Shown here: piece after piece, positions 23,850-31,558 of the stretch | How the letters are laid out: the number at the start of each line of letters is the position of its first letter | Numbering within the stretch: position 1 is the stretch's first letter | DNA from: Streptomyces sp. ISL-66 | GTDB taxonomy: Bacteria; Actinomycetota; Actinomycetes; Streptomycetales; Streptomycetaceae | Direction of reading: 5' to 3' | Assembly: GCF_018614135.1 (NCBI RefSeq) | Contig: NZ_JAGGOW010000123.1 | Coordinates: 1 to 34,254 of the forward strand | DNA: 34,254 bases | The notes under the pieces: generated by a model | What the model was told of the DNA's origin: nothing | Databases searched by the model: none | Seen by the model: only the letters and a program-made list of their open reading frames with translations | Program-made: the position numbers and the translations under genes

Positions 23850-24428
23850 ATGACCCGCGTGATCGCCGGAAGCGCCGGCGGGCGACGCCTCGCGGTGCCG
23901 CCCGGCACCGGTACCCGCCCGACCTCGGACCGGATGCGCGAGGGCCTCTTCTCCACCTGGGAGTCCCTGCACGGCGTGGAGGGGGCCCGCGTGCTCGACC
24001 TCTACGCGGGCTCCGGCGCCGTCGGCCTGGAGGCGCTCTCCCGCGGCGCGGACCACGCGCTGCTGGTCGAGCCCGACGCCAAGGCCGCCAAGGCCATCCG
24101 GGACAACATCACCTCGGTCGGCCTGCCCGGCGCGGAGTTCCGCGCGGGCAGGGCCGAGCAGGTCGCGGCCGTCCCCGCGCACGGGGAGCCGTACGACGTG
24201 GTCTTCCTGGACCCGCCCTACGACGTCGAGCACGACGATCTTCGCGAGATCCTGCTCACACTCCGGTCCAATGGCTGGCTCACTGACGATGCGCTCGTCA
24301 CCGTGGAGCGCAGGACGAGGAGCGGCGCCTTCCCGTGGCCCGAGGGCTTCGAGCCGCTGCGGTCCCGGAAGTACGGCGAGGGCACCCTTTGGTACGGCCG
24401 AGCCGCCTCCACCAGCGAAGAATCATGA
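23850..24428 (+). CDS. rsmD: 16S rRNA (guanine(966)-N(2))-methyltransferase
   Basis: This 192-residue SAM-dependent methyltransferase modifies m2G966 of 16S rRNA in the 30S subunit. Family motifs are MTRVIAGSAGGRRLAVPPG, RPTSDRMREGLFSTW, the SAM-binding VLDLYAGSGAVGLEALSRGA, and the catalytic FLDPPYDVEHDDL. ATG 23850 has GAAGGA upstream. An ATGA overlap at 24425-24428 joins it to an in-frame alternative start of coaD, so the two are coupled as in most bacteria. Confidence 0.96.
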   Translation: MTRVIAGSAGGRRLAVPPGTGTRPTSDRMREGLFSTWESLHGVEGARVLDLYAGSGAVGLEALSRGADHALLVEPDAKAAKAIRDNITSVGLPGAEFRAGRAEQVAAVPAHGEPYDVVFLDPPYDVEHDDLREILLTLRSNGWLTDDALVTVERRTRSGAFPWPEGFEPLRSRKYGEGTLWYGRAASTSEES

Positions 24429-24457
24429 AACCCGTACCGGGGAGCGAGGGAATTCAG

Positions 24458-24937
24458 TTGCGCCGCGCCGTCTGTCCGGGGTCGTTCGACCCCATCACCA
24501 ACGGACACCTCGACATCATCGGCCGGGCCTCCCGGCTCTATGACGTGGTCCACGTCGCCGTGATGATCAACCAGTCCAAGCAGGGGCTCTTCACGGTCGA
24601 GGAGCGGATCGAGCTGATCCGCGAGGCGACCGCCGGCTACGGCAACATCGAGGTCGAGTCCTTCCACGGACTGCTCGTCGACTTCTGCAAGCAGCGCGAG
24701 ATCCCCGCCATCGTCAAGGGCCTGCGCGCGGTCAGCGACTTCGACTACGAGCTGCAGATGGCCCAGATGAACATGGGGCTGTCGGGCGTCGAGACGCTCT
24801 TCGTCCCCACCAACCCCACCTACAGCTTCCTGTCCTCCTCCCTGGTCAAGGAAGTGGCGACCTGGGGCGGCGACGTGGCCCACCTGCTGCCCGCTCACGT
24901 GCACGCGGCGCTGATGGAGCGCCTGGCCCACCGCTGA
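24458..24937 (+). CDS. coaD: Phosphopantetheine adenylyltransferase
   Basis: CoaD makes dephospho-CoA from 4'-phosphopantetheine and ATP. From the TTG at 24458 it has 159 residues and starts LRRAVCPGSFDPITNGHLDI with the TXGH nucleotidyltransferase signature. The second ATP motif is YSFLSSSLVKEVA. GAGGG 7 nt before TTG 24458 and the family N-terminus support this start. An in-frame ATG at 24425 overlapping the rsmD stop would add 11 residues (MKPVPGSEGIQ) and is a real alternative. Confidence 0.95.
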   Translation: MRRAVCPGSFDPITNGHLDIIGRASRLYDVVHVAVMINQSKQGLFTVEERIELIREATAGYGNIEVESFHGLLVDFCKQREIPAIVKGLRAVSDFDYELQMAQMNMGLSGVETLFVPTNPTYSFLSSSLVKEVATWGGDVAHLLPAHVHAALMERLAHR

Positions 24938-25033
24938 GCACCGGCAGCGGGCCCGGCAGCGGGCCAGACGCCCGGCCCGGCACCCGGTCCGGCTCCGGCC
25001 ACCGGAATCCCTGACGGTGCGTCAGCCGGTGTC

Positions 25034-25052
25034 GGCCCCCGGCCCGGGGGCC
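25034..25052 (+). terminator. Possible terminator after coaD
   Basis: GGCCCCCGG and CCGGGGGCC form an inverted repeat around one base, followed by TTAAAG, about 100 nt after the coaD stop and 58 nt before the next gene. It could also be part of that gene's promoter region. Confidence 0.35.
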
Positions 25053-25109
25053 TTAAAGTCGTCCCGTCCGTCTCGGGAACCGCCCGAGGCCGAGAGAGTG
25101 CGAGCCCCC

Positions 25110-26186
25110 ATGGACGTGCAGAAGAAGCTCGACGAGATCGTCGCGGCCGTCGGCAGCGCCCGGTCCATGCCCATGTCGGCCTCCTGCGTGATCAACCGCG
25201 CCGAGCTGCTCGCGCACCTGGAAGAGGTGCGGGGAGCCCTGCCGGGCTCGCTCGCGCAGGCGCAGGAGCTCATCGGCGGCCGGGAGCAGATGGTCGAGGA
25301 GGCCCGCCGGGAGGCGGAACGGATCATCGAGTCGGCGCACGCCCAGCGCGGTTCGCTGATCTCCGACACCGAGGTCGCGCGGCGCTCCCAGGACGAGGCG
25401 GACCGGATCCTGGCGGACGCCCGCCGGGAGGCCGAGGAGATCCGGGCCGAGGCCGACGACTACGTCGACAGCAAGCTCGCGAACTTCGAGGTCGTGCTCA
25501 CCAAGACCATCGGCTCGGTGGACCGGGGCCGCGAGAAGCTCCTGGGCCGGGGCCCCGGGCTCGACGAGCAGGGCTACCCCGACGAGGAGGCGCCCGAGCG
25601 CAGCCACGACCCGCAGACGCAGCGCCGGCAGGCGGACGAGTACGTGGACACCAAGCTGGCCACCTTCGAGGCGGTGCTCTCCAAGACCCTGGAGGCCGTC
25701 GGCCGGGGCCGCCAGAAGCTCCACGGCCGGGTGGCCACCGACGACCTCGGCGCACACATGGCGGCCCAGGACGCGGCGGGGCTCCAGCAGTCCCGCTCGG
25801 CGAGCGACGCGGACTTCCTGGCCGGGCTGGCCGAGCCGGAGGCGCCGCTGATCCCGGCGCAGACGCAGGCGCGGCAGGAGCCGGCGTACGACGCGTACTC
25901 CTACCAGCAGCAGCCGGTCCAGCAGGACGCCTACGCCTACGAGGACCCCTACGCGGGCTACCAGCAGCAGGTGCAGCAGCCGGACCCCTATGCCGTCTCC
26001 TACGAGCAGCAGCAGCCCGACCCGTACTCCGGCGCGAACACCGGCTCCACCGGAGCGGCTTACGCCGGGCACTACGAGGCGCAGCAGCCCGCGCAGGACC
26101 AGCAGGCGGCGCTCGACGAGACCAGCTTCTTCGACACGAGCATGATCAACCTGGAGCAGCTGCGCCAGTACGAACAGGGCCGCTGA
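25110..26186 (+). CDS. DivIVA-like / ATP synthase F0 subunit B-like coiled-coil protein
   Basis: This 358-residue cytoplasmic coiled-coil protein resembles those annotated in streptomycetes as cell-division initiation or F0 subunit B-like. The N-terminus (MDVQKKLDEIVAAVGSARSM) is followed by long charged heptads (EQMVEEARREAERIIESAHA and similar). A segment is duplicated exactly 60 residues apart: DDYVDSKLANFEVVLTKT at 116-133 and DEYVDTKLATFEAVLSKT at 176-193. The C-terminal third is Gln/Tyr/Pro-rich and disordered, ending SFFDTSMINLEQLRQYEQGR. A role at the cell pole or in septation is only an inference from the DivIVA-like pattern. ATG 25110 starts the conserved N-terminus; the frame opens at 25017. 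Confidence 0.85.
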   Translation: MDVQKKLDEIVAAVGSARSMPMSASCVINRAELLAHLEEVRGALPGSLAQAQELIGGREQMVEEARREAERIIESAHAQRGSLISDTEVARRSQDEADRILADARREAEEIRAEADDYVDSKLANFEVVLTKTIGSVDRGREKLLGRGPGLDEQGYPDEEAPERSHDPQTQRRQADEYVDTKLATFEAVLSKTLEAVGRGRQKLHGRVATDDLGAHMAAQDAAGLQQSRSASDADFLAGLAEPEAPLIPAQTQARQEPAYDAYSYQQQPVQQDAYAYEDPYAGYQQQVQQPDPYAVSYEQQQPDPYSGANTGSTGAAYAGHYEAQQPAQDQQAALDETSFFDTSMINLEQLRQYEQGR

Positions 26187-26205
26187 CCCCCGCTCCGCCC
26201 CTGGA

Positions 26206-26235
26206 TTGGGCTCAGAGCGAAGCGGCGGGTATCCT
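26206..26235 (+). promoter_or_regulatory. Candidate promoter for the DUF177-rpmF-rnc operon
   Basis: TTGGGC (26206-26211) and TATCCT (26230-26235) are separated by 18 bp in the 134-bp gap before the DUF177 gene. Confidence 0.45.
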
Positions 26236-26320
26236 GGCTCTTCGGTCGCGCGTATGCACCGCGATCCATGCTGCCCTTGAGTGGCGGAAAACTTGATCTT
26301 CAGCAGTCTCCAGTGATTTT

Positions 26321-26989
26321 TTGAAAGCAGGAACGGCCCTGAATACCCGCCTCGACCACCGCAACCCCCTCGTGTTCGACACGCACGAGCTGGGTCGGCG
26401 TCCTGGTGCCATGCTGCGGCTGTCCCGTGAAATCGCGGCACCGGCGGACCTCGGTCTCGCCGGAGTCATCGGAGTGCCGGAAGGCAGTCGGCTGAACCTC
26501 AAGCTCCGCCTCGAGTCGGTCATGGAAGGGGTGCTTGTCACAGGCACCGTCCGTGGATCGGCGACGGGGGAGTGCGTAAGGTGTCTGGAGTCCGTCGAGC
26601 GCGAGCTCAAGGCGGACTTCCAGGAGATGTTCTCGTACCCTGACGCCGACGACCGGACCCGCTCGAAGGCGGAGCCGGCCGACGACGCCGAGGACGACGA
26701 GGACACGCTTCTTCTCGAGGACGGCTTGTTCGACCTCGAACCCGTGCTGCGCGACGTGGTGGTGCTCGCACTGCCACTGCAGCCGGTGTGCCGGGAGGAC
26801 TGTCTCGGACTGTGCCCCGATTGCGGGCTCAGCTTGAACGACGACCCGGACCACCACCATGACGCCGTCGACATCCGTTGGGCGGCATTGCAAGGACTCG
26901 TCACCGATCAGGGCGTCGAGAAGGACAACATGAGCGGCACTGCCTCTGACGGAGTTCAGAGCGACGCCGCCGAGAAGCAGGAGAAGTAG
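26321..26989 (+). CDS. DUF177 (YceD-like) protein
   Basis: This 222-residue DUF177 protein is encoded just before rpmF, the usual YceD-rpmF arrangement. YceD proteins are linked to 23S rRNA processing and large-subunit assembly in other bacteria. The core LDHRNPLVFDTHELGRRPGA is followed by a CVRC motif, an acidic middle, and CREDCLGLCPDCG, so four or more cysteines could bind zinc. The tail is acidic and polar. The start is unclear: TTG 26321 has no ribosome site, whereas CTG 26339, at the point where family similarity begins, has AGGA 6 nt upstream. The coordinates given use the longer form. The stop lies 2 nt before the rpmF GTG. Confidence 0.9.
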   Translation: MKAGTALNTRLDHRNPLVFDTHELGRRPGAMLRLSREIAAPADLGLAGVIGVPEGSRLNLKLRLESVMEGVLVTGTVRGSATGECVRCLESVERELKADFQEMFSYPDADDRTRSKAEPADDAEDDEDTLLLEDGLFDLEPVLRDVVVLALPLQPVCREDCLGLCPDCGLSLNDDPDHHHDAVDIRWAALQGLVTDQGVEKDNMSGTASDGVQSDAAEKQEK

Positions 26990-26991
26990 CC

Positions 26992-27165
26992 GTGGCTGTT
27001 CCGAAGCGGAAGATGTCGCGCAGCAACACGCGCCACCGCCGGTCGCAGTGGAAGGCTGCGGTCCCCACCCTGGTTTCGTGCGAGCGTTGCCAGGAGCCGA
27101 AGCTCCAGCACATTGCGTGCCCGAGCTGCGGCACTTACAACAAGCGCCAGGTCCTCGAGGTCTGA
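26992..27165 (+). CDS. rpmF: 50S ribosomal protein L32, zinc-ribbon form
   Basis: This 57-residue ribosomal protein starts at GTG 26992 with VAVPKRKMSRSNTRHRRSQW and contains four cysteines as CERC and CPSC in a zinc ribbon, then GTYNKRQVLEV. AGGAG lies 8 nt upstream within the end of the DUF177 gene. It lies between DUF177 and rnc in one operon. Confidence 0.97.
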   Translation: MAVPKRKMSRSNTRHRRSQWKAAVPTLVSCERCQEPKLQHIACPSCGTYNKRQVLEV

Positions 27166-27184
27166 GCGGCTGGTGAGAGGCGCA

Positions 27185-28072
27185 ATGTCTGAGCTGTCCC
27201 ATGCTGAGAAGCAGGCAGACAGAAACAACGCGGCCTCGTCCCACACGCTTCTGGAAGGGCGGCTCGGGTACCACCTCGAGTCCGCCCTTCTGGTGCGTGC
27301 ACTGACCCACCGCTCGTACGCGTACGAGAACGGCGGTCTGCCCACCAACGAACGGCTGGAGTTCCTCGGGGACTCCGTGCTGGGCCTGGTGGTCACGGAC
27401 ACGCTGTACACGACCCACCCGGACCTGCCGGAAGGCCAGCTGGCCAAACTGCGGGCCGCGGTCGTCAACTCACGCGCACTGGCGGAGGTCGGGCGCGGCC
27501 TCGAACTCGGCTCCTTCGTCCGGCTCGGCCGGGGCGAAGAGGGCACGGGTGGCCGGGACAAGGCCTCCATCCTCGCCGACACCCTTGAAGCGGTGATCGG
27601 CGCGGTCTACCTCGACCAGGGCCTCGACGCGGCCTCGGAGCTGGTTCACCGGCTCTTCGACCCGCTCATCGAGAAGTCCTCGAACCTGGGTGCCGGCCTG
27701 GACTGGAAGACCAGTCTCCAGGAGCTCACGGCAGCCGAAGGTCTTGGTGTGCCGGAATACCTGGTCAGCGAGACAGGTCCGGACCACGAGAAGACCTTCA
27801 CCGCTGCCGCCCGCGTCGGTGGTGTCTCGTACGGCACCGGCACCGGCCGCAGCAAGAAGGAAGCCGAGCAGCAGGCGGCGGAGTCCGCCTGGCGCGGAAT
27901 CCGCGCCAAGGCGGACGAGCGGATCACGGGGCAAGCCGTGACCGCGGTCGCTCCGGCCGCGACGTCGGACGGGGCAGCGGCCCCGGCCGATGCCGCAGTC
28001 GGCGTCGAGACCGGCGCCGACGCCGGGGATGGCGGGGCTCCGACGCCCGCCGCCCCGGCGCCGGGAGCCTGA
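27185..28072 (+). CDS. rnc: Ribonuclease III (AbsB)
   Basis: This 295-residue double-strand-specific endonuclease acts in rRNA processing and, in S. coelicolor (absB), in global control of antibiotic production. The catalytic domain has the signature ERLEFLGDSVLGLVVT and the acidic DKASILADTLEAVIGAVYLD. The dsRNA-binding domain spans DWKTSLQELTAAEG to KKEAEQQAAESAW. The last 45 residues form an Ala/Gly/Pro-rich tail of no known function. ATG 27185 has AGAGG 4 nt upstream; an in-frame GTG at 27173 is also possible. The gene follows rpmF by 19 nt. Confidence 0.96.
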   Translation: MSELSHAEKQADRNNAASSHTLLEGRLGYHLESALLVRALTHRSYAYENGGLPTNERLEFLGDSVLGLVVTDTLYTTHPDLPEGQLAKLRAAVVNSRALAEVGRGLELGSFVRLGRGEEGTGGRDKASILADTLEAVIGAVYLDQGLDAASELVHRLFDPLIEKSSNLGAGLDWKTSLQELTAAEGLGVPEYLVSETGPDHEKTFTAAARVGGVSYGTGTGRSKKEAEQQAAESAWRGIRAKADERITGQAVTAVAPAATSDGAAAPADAAVGVETGADAGDGGAPTPAAPAPGA

Positions 28073-28091
28073 CGCTTCCTTCCGGATCCCC

Positions 28092-28122
28092 CCGCCCGCC
28101 CCTGCTCAGCAGGGGCGGGCGG
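28092..28122 (+). terminator. Terminator after rnc
   Basis: A 15-bp perfect stem (CCGCCCGCCCCTGCT and its complement) with a one-base centre starts 20 nt after the rnc stop. Confidence 0.8.
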
Positions 28123-28201
28123 ACCCGTTTCCGGCCCCGGCCGGGGTGGCCGGTACGCTCGCGGAAGCTTTCGCGAACCGCATCCCACCCGGAGGAACAC
28201 C

Positions 28202-29080
28202 GTGCCCGAGCTGCCCGAAGTCGAAGTGGTGCGGCGCGGCCTGGAGCGCTGGGTGGCCGGACGGACCGTCGACGCCGTCGAGGTGCTGCACCCGCGCGCG
28301 GTACGGCGGCACGCGGGCGGCGGCGCCGACTTCGCGGCGCGCCTGGCGGGGGAGACCTTCGCGGTGCCGCGCCGGCGCGGCAAGTACCTGTGGCTGCCGC
28401 TGGCGGAGCGGGACCTCTCCGTGCTCGGCCACCTCGGGATGAGCGGGCAGCTGCTCGTGCAGCCCGAGGACGCGCCCGACGAGAAGCACCTGCGCATCCG
28501 GATCCGCTTCCGGGACGGCGCCGGCACCGAGCTGCGCTTCGTCGACCAGCGGACCTTCGGCGGACTGTCGCTGCACGAGAGCGCGGCCGACAGCGAGGAG
28601 GGGCTGCCCGACGTCATCGCGCACATCGCGCGGGACCCGCTGGACCCGCTCTTCGCCGAGGCGGCCTACCACCTGGCGCTGCGCGCCAAGCGGACCACCG
28701 TGAAGCGGGCGCTGCTGGACCAGTCGCTGATCAGCGGGGTCGGCAACATCTACGCGGACGAGGCGTTGTGGCGCGCCAGACTGCACTACGAGCGCCCCAC
28801 GGCCACGCTCACCCGGCTCCGGAGCGTGGAACTTCTCGGCCACGTCCGCGACGTCATGAACGCGGCCCTCGCCGTCGGCGGCACCAGTTTCGACAGCCTG
28901 TACGTCAACGTCAACGGCGAGTCCGGGTACTTCGACCGGTCCCTCGACGCGTACGGGCGCGAGGACGAGCCCTGCCGGCGCTGCGGTACCCCGATGCGGC
29001 GCCGGCCGTGGATGAACCGGTCGAGCTACTTCTGCCCGCGCTGTCAGCGCCCGGGGCGCATCGCGCGCGCGGCGTCGTAG
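28202..29080 (+). CDS. mutM: Formamidopyrimidine-DNA glycosylase (Fpg)
   Basis: This base-excision repair glycosylase/AP-lyase removes 8-oxoguanine. The mature N-terminus is PELPEVE, with the catalytic Pro and Glu. The beta-hairpin lysine region is RRRGKYLWL, the helix-two-turns-helix contains DQSLISGVGNIYADEALW, and the C-terminal zinc finger is CRRCGTP...CPRCQRP. The 292 residues are of normal length. The GTG start has GGAGGAA upstream. The last 37 bp overlap the 3' end of the convergent hxlR-type gene. Confidence 0.97.
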   Translation: MPELPEVEVVRRGLERWVAGRTVDAVEVLHPRAVRRHAGGGADFAARLAGETFAVPRRRGKYLWLPLAERDLSVLGHLGMSGQLLVQPEDAPDEKHLRIRIRFRDGAGTELRFVDQRTFGGLSLHESAADSEEGLPDVIAHIARDPLDPLFAEAAYHLALRAKRTTVKRALLDQSLISGVGNIYADEALWRARLHYERPTATLTRLRSVELLGHVRDVMNAALAVGGTSFDSLYVNVNGESGYFDRSLDAYGREDEPCRRCGTPMRRRPWMNRSSYFCPRCQRPGRIARAAS

Positions 29081-29496
29081 GCGGCGCGGTTGTCCAGTAC
29101 CTCCGGCATGGCGGTCTCCAGCACCGTGATGAGCGCGACCAGGCGGTGCGCGATCTCGACGCCGAAGGGCGTCAGCTCGTAGTCGACGCGCGGCGGGTTG
29201 GTCGGCTGCGCCTCGCGGTGGACGATGCCGTCGCGTTCCAGCGCGTGCAGCGTCTGGGAGAGCATCTTCTCGCTCACGCCGTCTACGCGGCGGCGCAGCT
29301 CGTTGAACCGCCACGGGCCTTCGCGAAGGGCGCCCACCGTGAGGCTGCCCCAGCGACCCGTGACGTGCTCCAGGGTCTCCCGGGAAGGGCATCCGCGGGC
29401 GAACACGTCGAACGTGGCGCAGGCGTCGGAGGAGGCTTCGGCGGTGGCAGCGGCAGCGGTCGCGTCGGCGGCTTCGCTACAGGGTGGGGTCTGCAT
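29044..29496 (-). CDS. HxlR-family winged helix transcriptional regulator
   Basis: This 150-residue regulator has the HxlR fold: CPSRETLEHVTGRWGSLTVG, then FNELRRRVDGVSEKMLSQTL (recognition helix), then ERDGIVHREAQPTNPPRVDY and a final helix. The N-terminus has an unusual Cys/Ala-rich stretch (MQTPPCSEAADA... SSDACATFDVFARGCPS). The family typically senses oxidants or electrophiles through a Cys and represses a neighbouring reductase. It is divergent from the flavodoxin-like gene, its likely target, and overlaps mutM tail to tail. Confidence 0.92.
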   Translation of the reverse strand: MQTPPCSEAADATAAAATAEASSDACATFDVFARGCPSRETLEHVTGRWGSLTVGALREGPWRFNELRRRVDGVSEKMLSQTLHALERDGIVHREAQPTNPPRVDYELTPFGVEIAHRLVALITVLETAMPEVLDNRAAYDAARAMRPGR

Positions 29497-29497
29497 G

Positions 29498-29550
29498 CTT
29501 TTAGCCTACTCCCGGGCAGCGCCAGCCATTCTGCTTGCGCTTTCTAAAAG
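29498..29550. promoter_or_regulatory. Candidate HxlR operator in the divergent promoter region
   Basis: The inverted repeat CTTTTAG (29498-29504) and CTAAAAG (29544-29550) is centred about 30 bp upstream of the regulator start. The second copy lies inside a smaller palindrome, CTAA-AAG-TTAG. The first copy begins 2 nt upstream of the regulator ATG at 29496, so binding there could repress its own gene. Confidence 0.4.
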
Positions 29551-29626
29551 TTAGTGGTTGGCTTCTTCTCGTCACACCAAGCACCGCGCTGCGTCCCCCC
29601 GCAGTGTTTTCCGAGGGAGATCTGCC

Positions 29627-30238
29627 TTGTCCGGTATCACTCACGCCCCCGTCGTCTCGATCGCCTACCACTCGGGCTACGGCCACACCACCGTCATCGC
29701 CGAGGCCGTGCGGGCGGGCGCCACCGACGCCGGTGCGACGGTGCACCTGATCAAGGTCGACGAGATCGACGACGCGCAGTGGGAGCTCCTGACCGCGTCC
29801 GACGCGATCGTCTTCGGTGCCCCGACCTATATGGGCACCGCCTCGGGCGCCTTCCACGTCTTCGCCGAAGCCACCTCCAAGATCTGGTTCACGGCCGGCT
29901 GGCAGGACAAGGTCGCCGCGGGCTTCACCAACTCCGGCTCCAAGTCCGGCGACAAGGGCAACACCCTGGACTTCTTCCAGACGCTGGCCTCGCAGCACGG
30001 CATGAGCTGGGTCAACCTGGGCCTGAAGCCGGGCTGGAACTCCAGCACCGCTTCCGAGAACGACCTGAACCGCCTCGGCTTCTTCGACGGCGCCGCCGCC
30101 CAGTCCAACAGCGACCAGGGTGCCGAGGGCGTCCACAAGGCCGACATCGCGACCGCCGAGCACCTCGGCCGCCGTGTCGCCGAGCAGACCCGGATCGTCC
30201 TCGCGGGCCGCGCCGCCCTCGCCGACGCCGCCGTCTGA
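29627..30238 (+). CDS. Flavodoxin/WrbA-like NAD(P)H-dependent FMN reductase
   Basis: This 203-residue flavodoxin-fold protein begins SGITHAPVVSIAYHSGYGHT, whose YHSGYGHT loop is the FMN phosphate site. The second flavin motif is FGAPTYMGTASGAFHVFAEA, and GFTNSGSKSGDKGNTLDFF follows. It likely reduces quinones or nitro compounds. TTG 29627 was chosen because GAGGGA lies 8 nt upstream; the frame opens at 29558. It is divergent from the HxlR regulator and followed by a long terminator. Confidence 0.9.
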   Translation: MSGITHAPVVSIAYHSGYGHTTVIAEAVRAGATDAGATVHLIKVDEIDDAQWELLTASDAIVFGAPTYMGTASGAFHVFAEATSKIWFTAGWQDKVAAGFTNSGSKSGDKGNTLDFFQTLASQHGMSWVNLGLKPGWNSSTASENDLNRLGFFDGAAAQSNSDQGAEGVHKADIATAEHLGRRVAEQTRIVLAGRAALADAAV

Positions 30239-30322
30239 CGGGACCCCAGGGTCCTCCTCGCCGACCGTGCCGGGTCCGATCCACCCTGCACGGCGGGGCC
30301 CGTCGAAGTCAGGGCGGGCACA

Positions 30323-30370
30323 GGGGCACGGTGGTGCGCAGCGGAAGACCGCAGCGCACCACCGTGCCCT
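30323..30370. terminator. Bidirectional terminator between the flavodoxin-like and CAP-domain genes
   Basis: GGGCACGGTGGTGCGC (30324-30339) and its exact complement (30354-30369) enclose an A-A mismatch and an inner GCGG-AAGA-CCGC hairpin. It lies in the 321-bp gap between convergent genes. The rest of that gap (30239-30322 and 30371-30559) shows nothing I can identify. Confidence 0.8.
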
Positions 30371-30559
30371 TCGGCGTGTGCGGCTCGGGCCGGTTCGCGC
30401 GGTCCGGCCGGCGGGGACGGGCGCTGACCGGCCGGGTGCGGCGGCGCCGGGACGCCCTGCGGCGTGCGGGGAATCGACCGGAAACCGTCGCCGCGCTCAG
30501 GCCGTGCCACAGGCTGCCCGGCACGCTCGCGCCGCGCCCCTGACGGGCCCCGATGTCCG

Positions 30560-31423
30560 CTAGAAGCCGAAGTCCTGGGTCCACCAGGGGCCGCCCGAGG
30601 CGACGTAGACCCCGACGCCCAGGGTGCGGAATTCGCAGTTGAGGATGTTTGCCTTGTGGCCGGGGCTGTTCATCCAGGCGTTCATCACGGCCGCCGCGTC
30701 GCCCTGGCCGCGGGCTATGTTCTCGCCGCCCATGCCCGAGATGCCGGCCTTGGTGGCCCGGTCCCACGGGGTGTTGCCGTCGGGGTCGGTGTGGTCGAAG
30801 AAGCCCCGGACGGCCATGTCCTTGCTGAAGGCGCCGGCCAGCGCCGCCAGCGGCGGGTTGGCCCGTACGGGACCGCAGCCGGCCTGCGCGCGCTCCTGGT
30901 TCACCAGGTTCAGTACGGCGGTCTCCTCGGCGGAGTGGCCGGTCGAGGTGGGCGGGGCCGCCGGGGCGACGGGAGGCTTCGGGACGATCGTCTTCCGCGG
31001 CGTCACCGGGGTGGGGCTGGCCTTCGGCGTCTTCGACGGCTCGGCCGAAGGCGTCGGGGAAGGACTGGCCGACGGGGACGGCGAGGCGGAGGGGGAAGGC
31101 GAAGCGGAAGGGGAGGGGGAGGCCGAGGCGGAGGCGGAGCCCGGACCGGCGGAGGCGCGGCCCGAGAGGTTGGCGAGGCCGCCCTGCTGCTCCGGCGAGC
31201 TCTCGGGGCTCGGCGACGCCTGGGCCTTGGCCTCCGTCTTCGCGTCCGAGCTCGAACCCGCGACCCCCACGTAGGGGAAGGAGGAGCCGACCGGGACGAC
31301 GCCCGTGGTGACGGCCGCCGTGCCGAGCACCACGGCCACGGAGAGGCCGAGCAGACCGCCGCGGACGGCGGTACGGCGCTTCGTGCCGCTGCGGGGTGCG
31401 GCGTGGAGCCGGTGGCGTCCCAT
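30560..31423 (-). CDS. Secreted or membrane-anchored CAP-domain (SCP-like) protein
   Basis: This 287-residue protein has a basic start (MGRHRLHAAPRSGTKRRTAV) and a hydrophobic segment at about 22-43, either an uncleaved anchor or a signal peptide. A roughly 90-residue linker rich in Ser, Pro and Ala contains tandem SPSPSA repeats. The C-terminal CAP domain holds ETAVLNLVNQERAQAGCGPV, the HTDPDGNTPWDRA and GGENIARGQ His/Glu elements, and NSPGHKANIL ending WWTQDFGF. Its biochemical activity is unknown; bacterial CAP proteins are extracellular. ATG 31423 fits the basic N-terminus and has AAGAAGGG upstream; the frame opens at 31456. Confidence 0.92.
   Translation of the reverse strand: MGRHRLHAAPRSGTKRRTAVRGGLLGLSVAVVLGTAAVTTGVVPVGSSFPYVGVAGSSSDAKTEAKAQASPSPESSPEQQGGLANLSGRASAGPGSASASASPSPSASPSPSASPSPSASPSPTPSAEPSKTPKASPTPVTPRKTIVPKPPVAPAAPPTSTGHSAEETAVLNLVNQERAQAGCGPVRANPPLAALAGAFSKDMAVRGFFDHTDPDGNTPWDRATKAGISGMGGENIARGQGDAAAVMNAWMNSPGHKANILNCEFRTLGVGVYVASGGPWWTQDFGF
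31070..31142 (-). repeat. Tandem SPSPSA-coding repeat in the CAP-protein linker
   Basis: Near-identical 18-bp units on the minus strand encode alternating Ser-Pro and Ser-Ala runs between the membrane segment and the CAP domain. The linker probably spans the wall. Confidence 0.7.
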
Positions 31424-31462
31424 GGCGGCCAGCCCTTCTTCTTCGTTCAAGATCAACCTTTA

Positions 31463-31480
31463 CTCACCCAAATGGGTGAG
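31463..31480. promoter_or_regulatory. Perfect inverted repeat upstream of the CAP-protein gene
   Basis: CTCACCC and GGGTGAG are separated by AAAT, 40 bp before the ATG at 31423. It is an AT-cored palindrome suitable for an operator, or a 5'-leader hairpin. Confidence 0.45.
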
Positions 31481-31558
31481 CTCATTGCTGCGCGACTGTA
31501 CGCCATGGCGAATGGGGGTGCCGTGACCCGAATGTGTTTGCCCGGTTAGCGTTCAGGC

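Noticed and set aside
30371..30559. Pseudogene or small ORF after the flavodoxin-like gene
   Set aside because: Open frames exist on both strands but have no start with a ribosome site, no codon-position bias, and no recognisable sequence.
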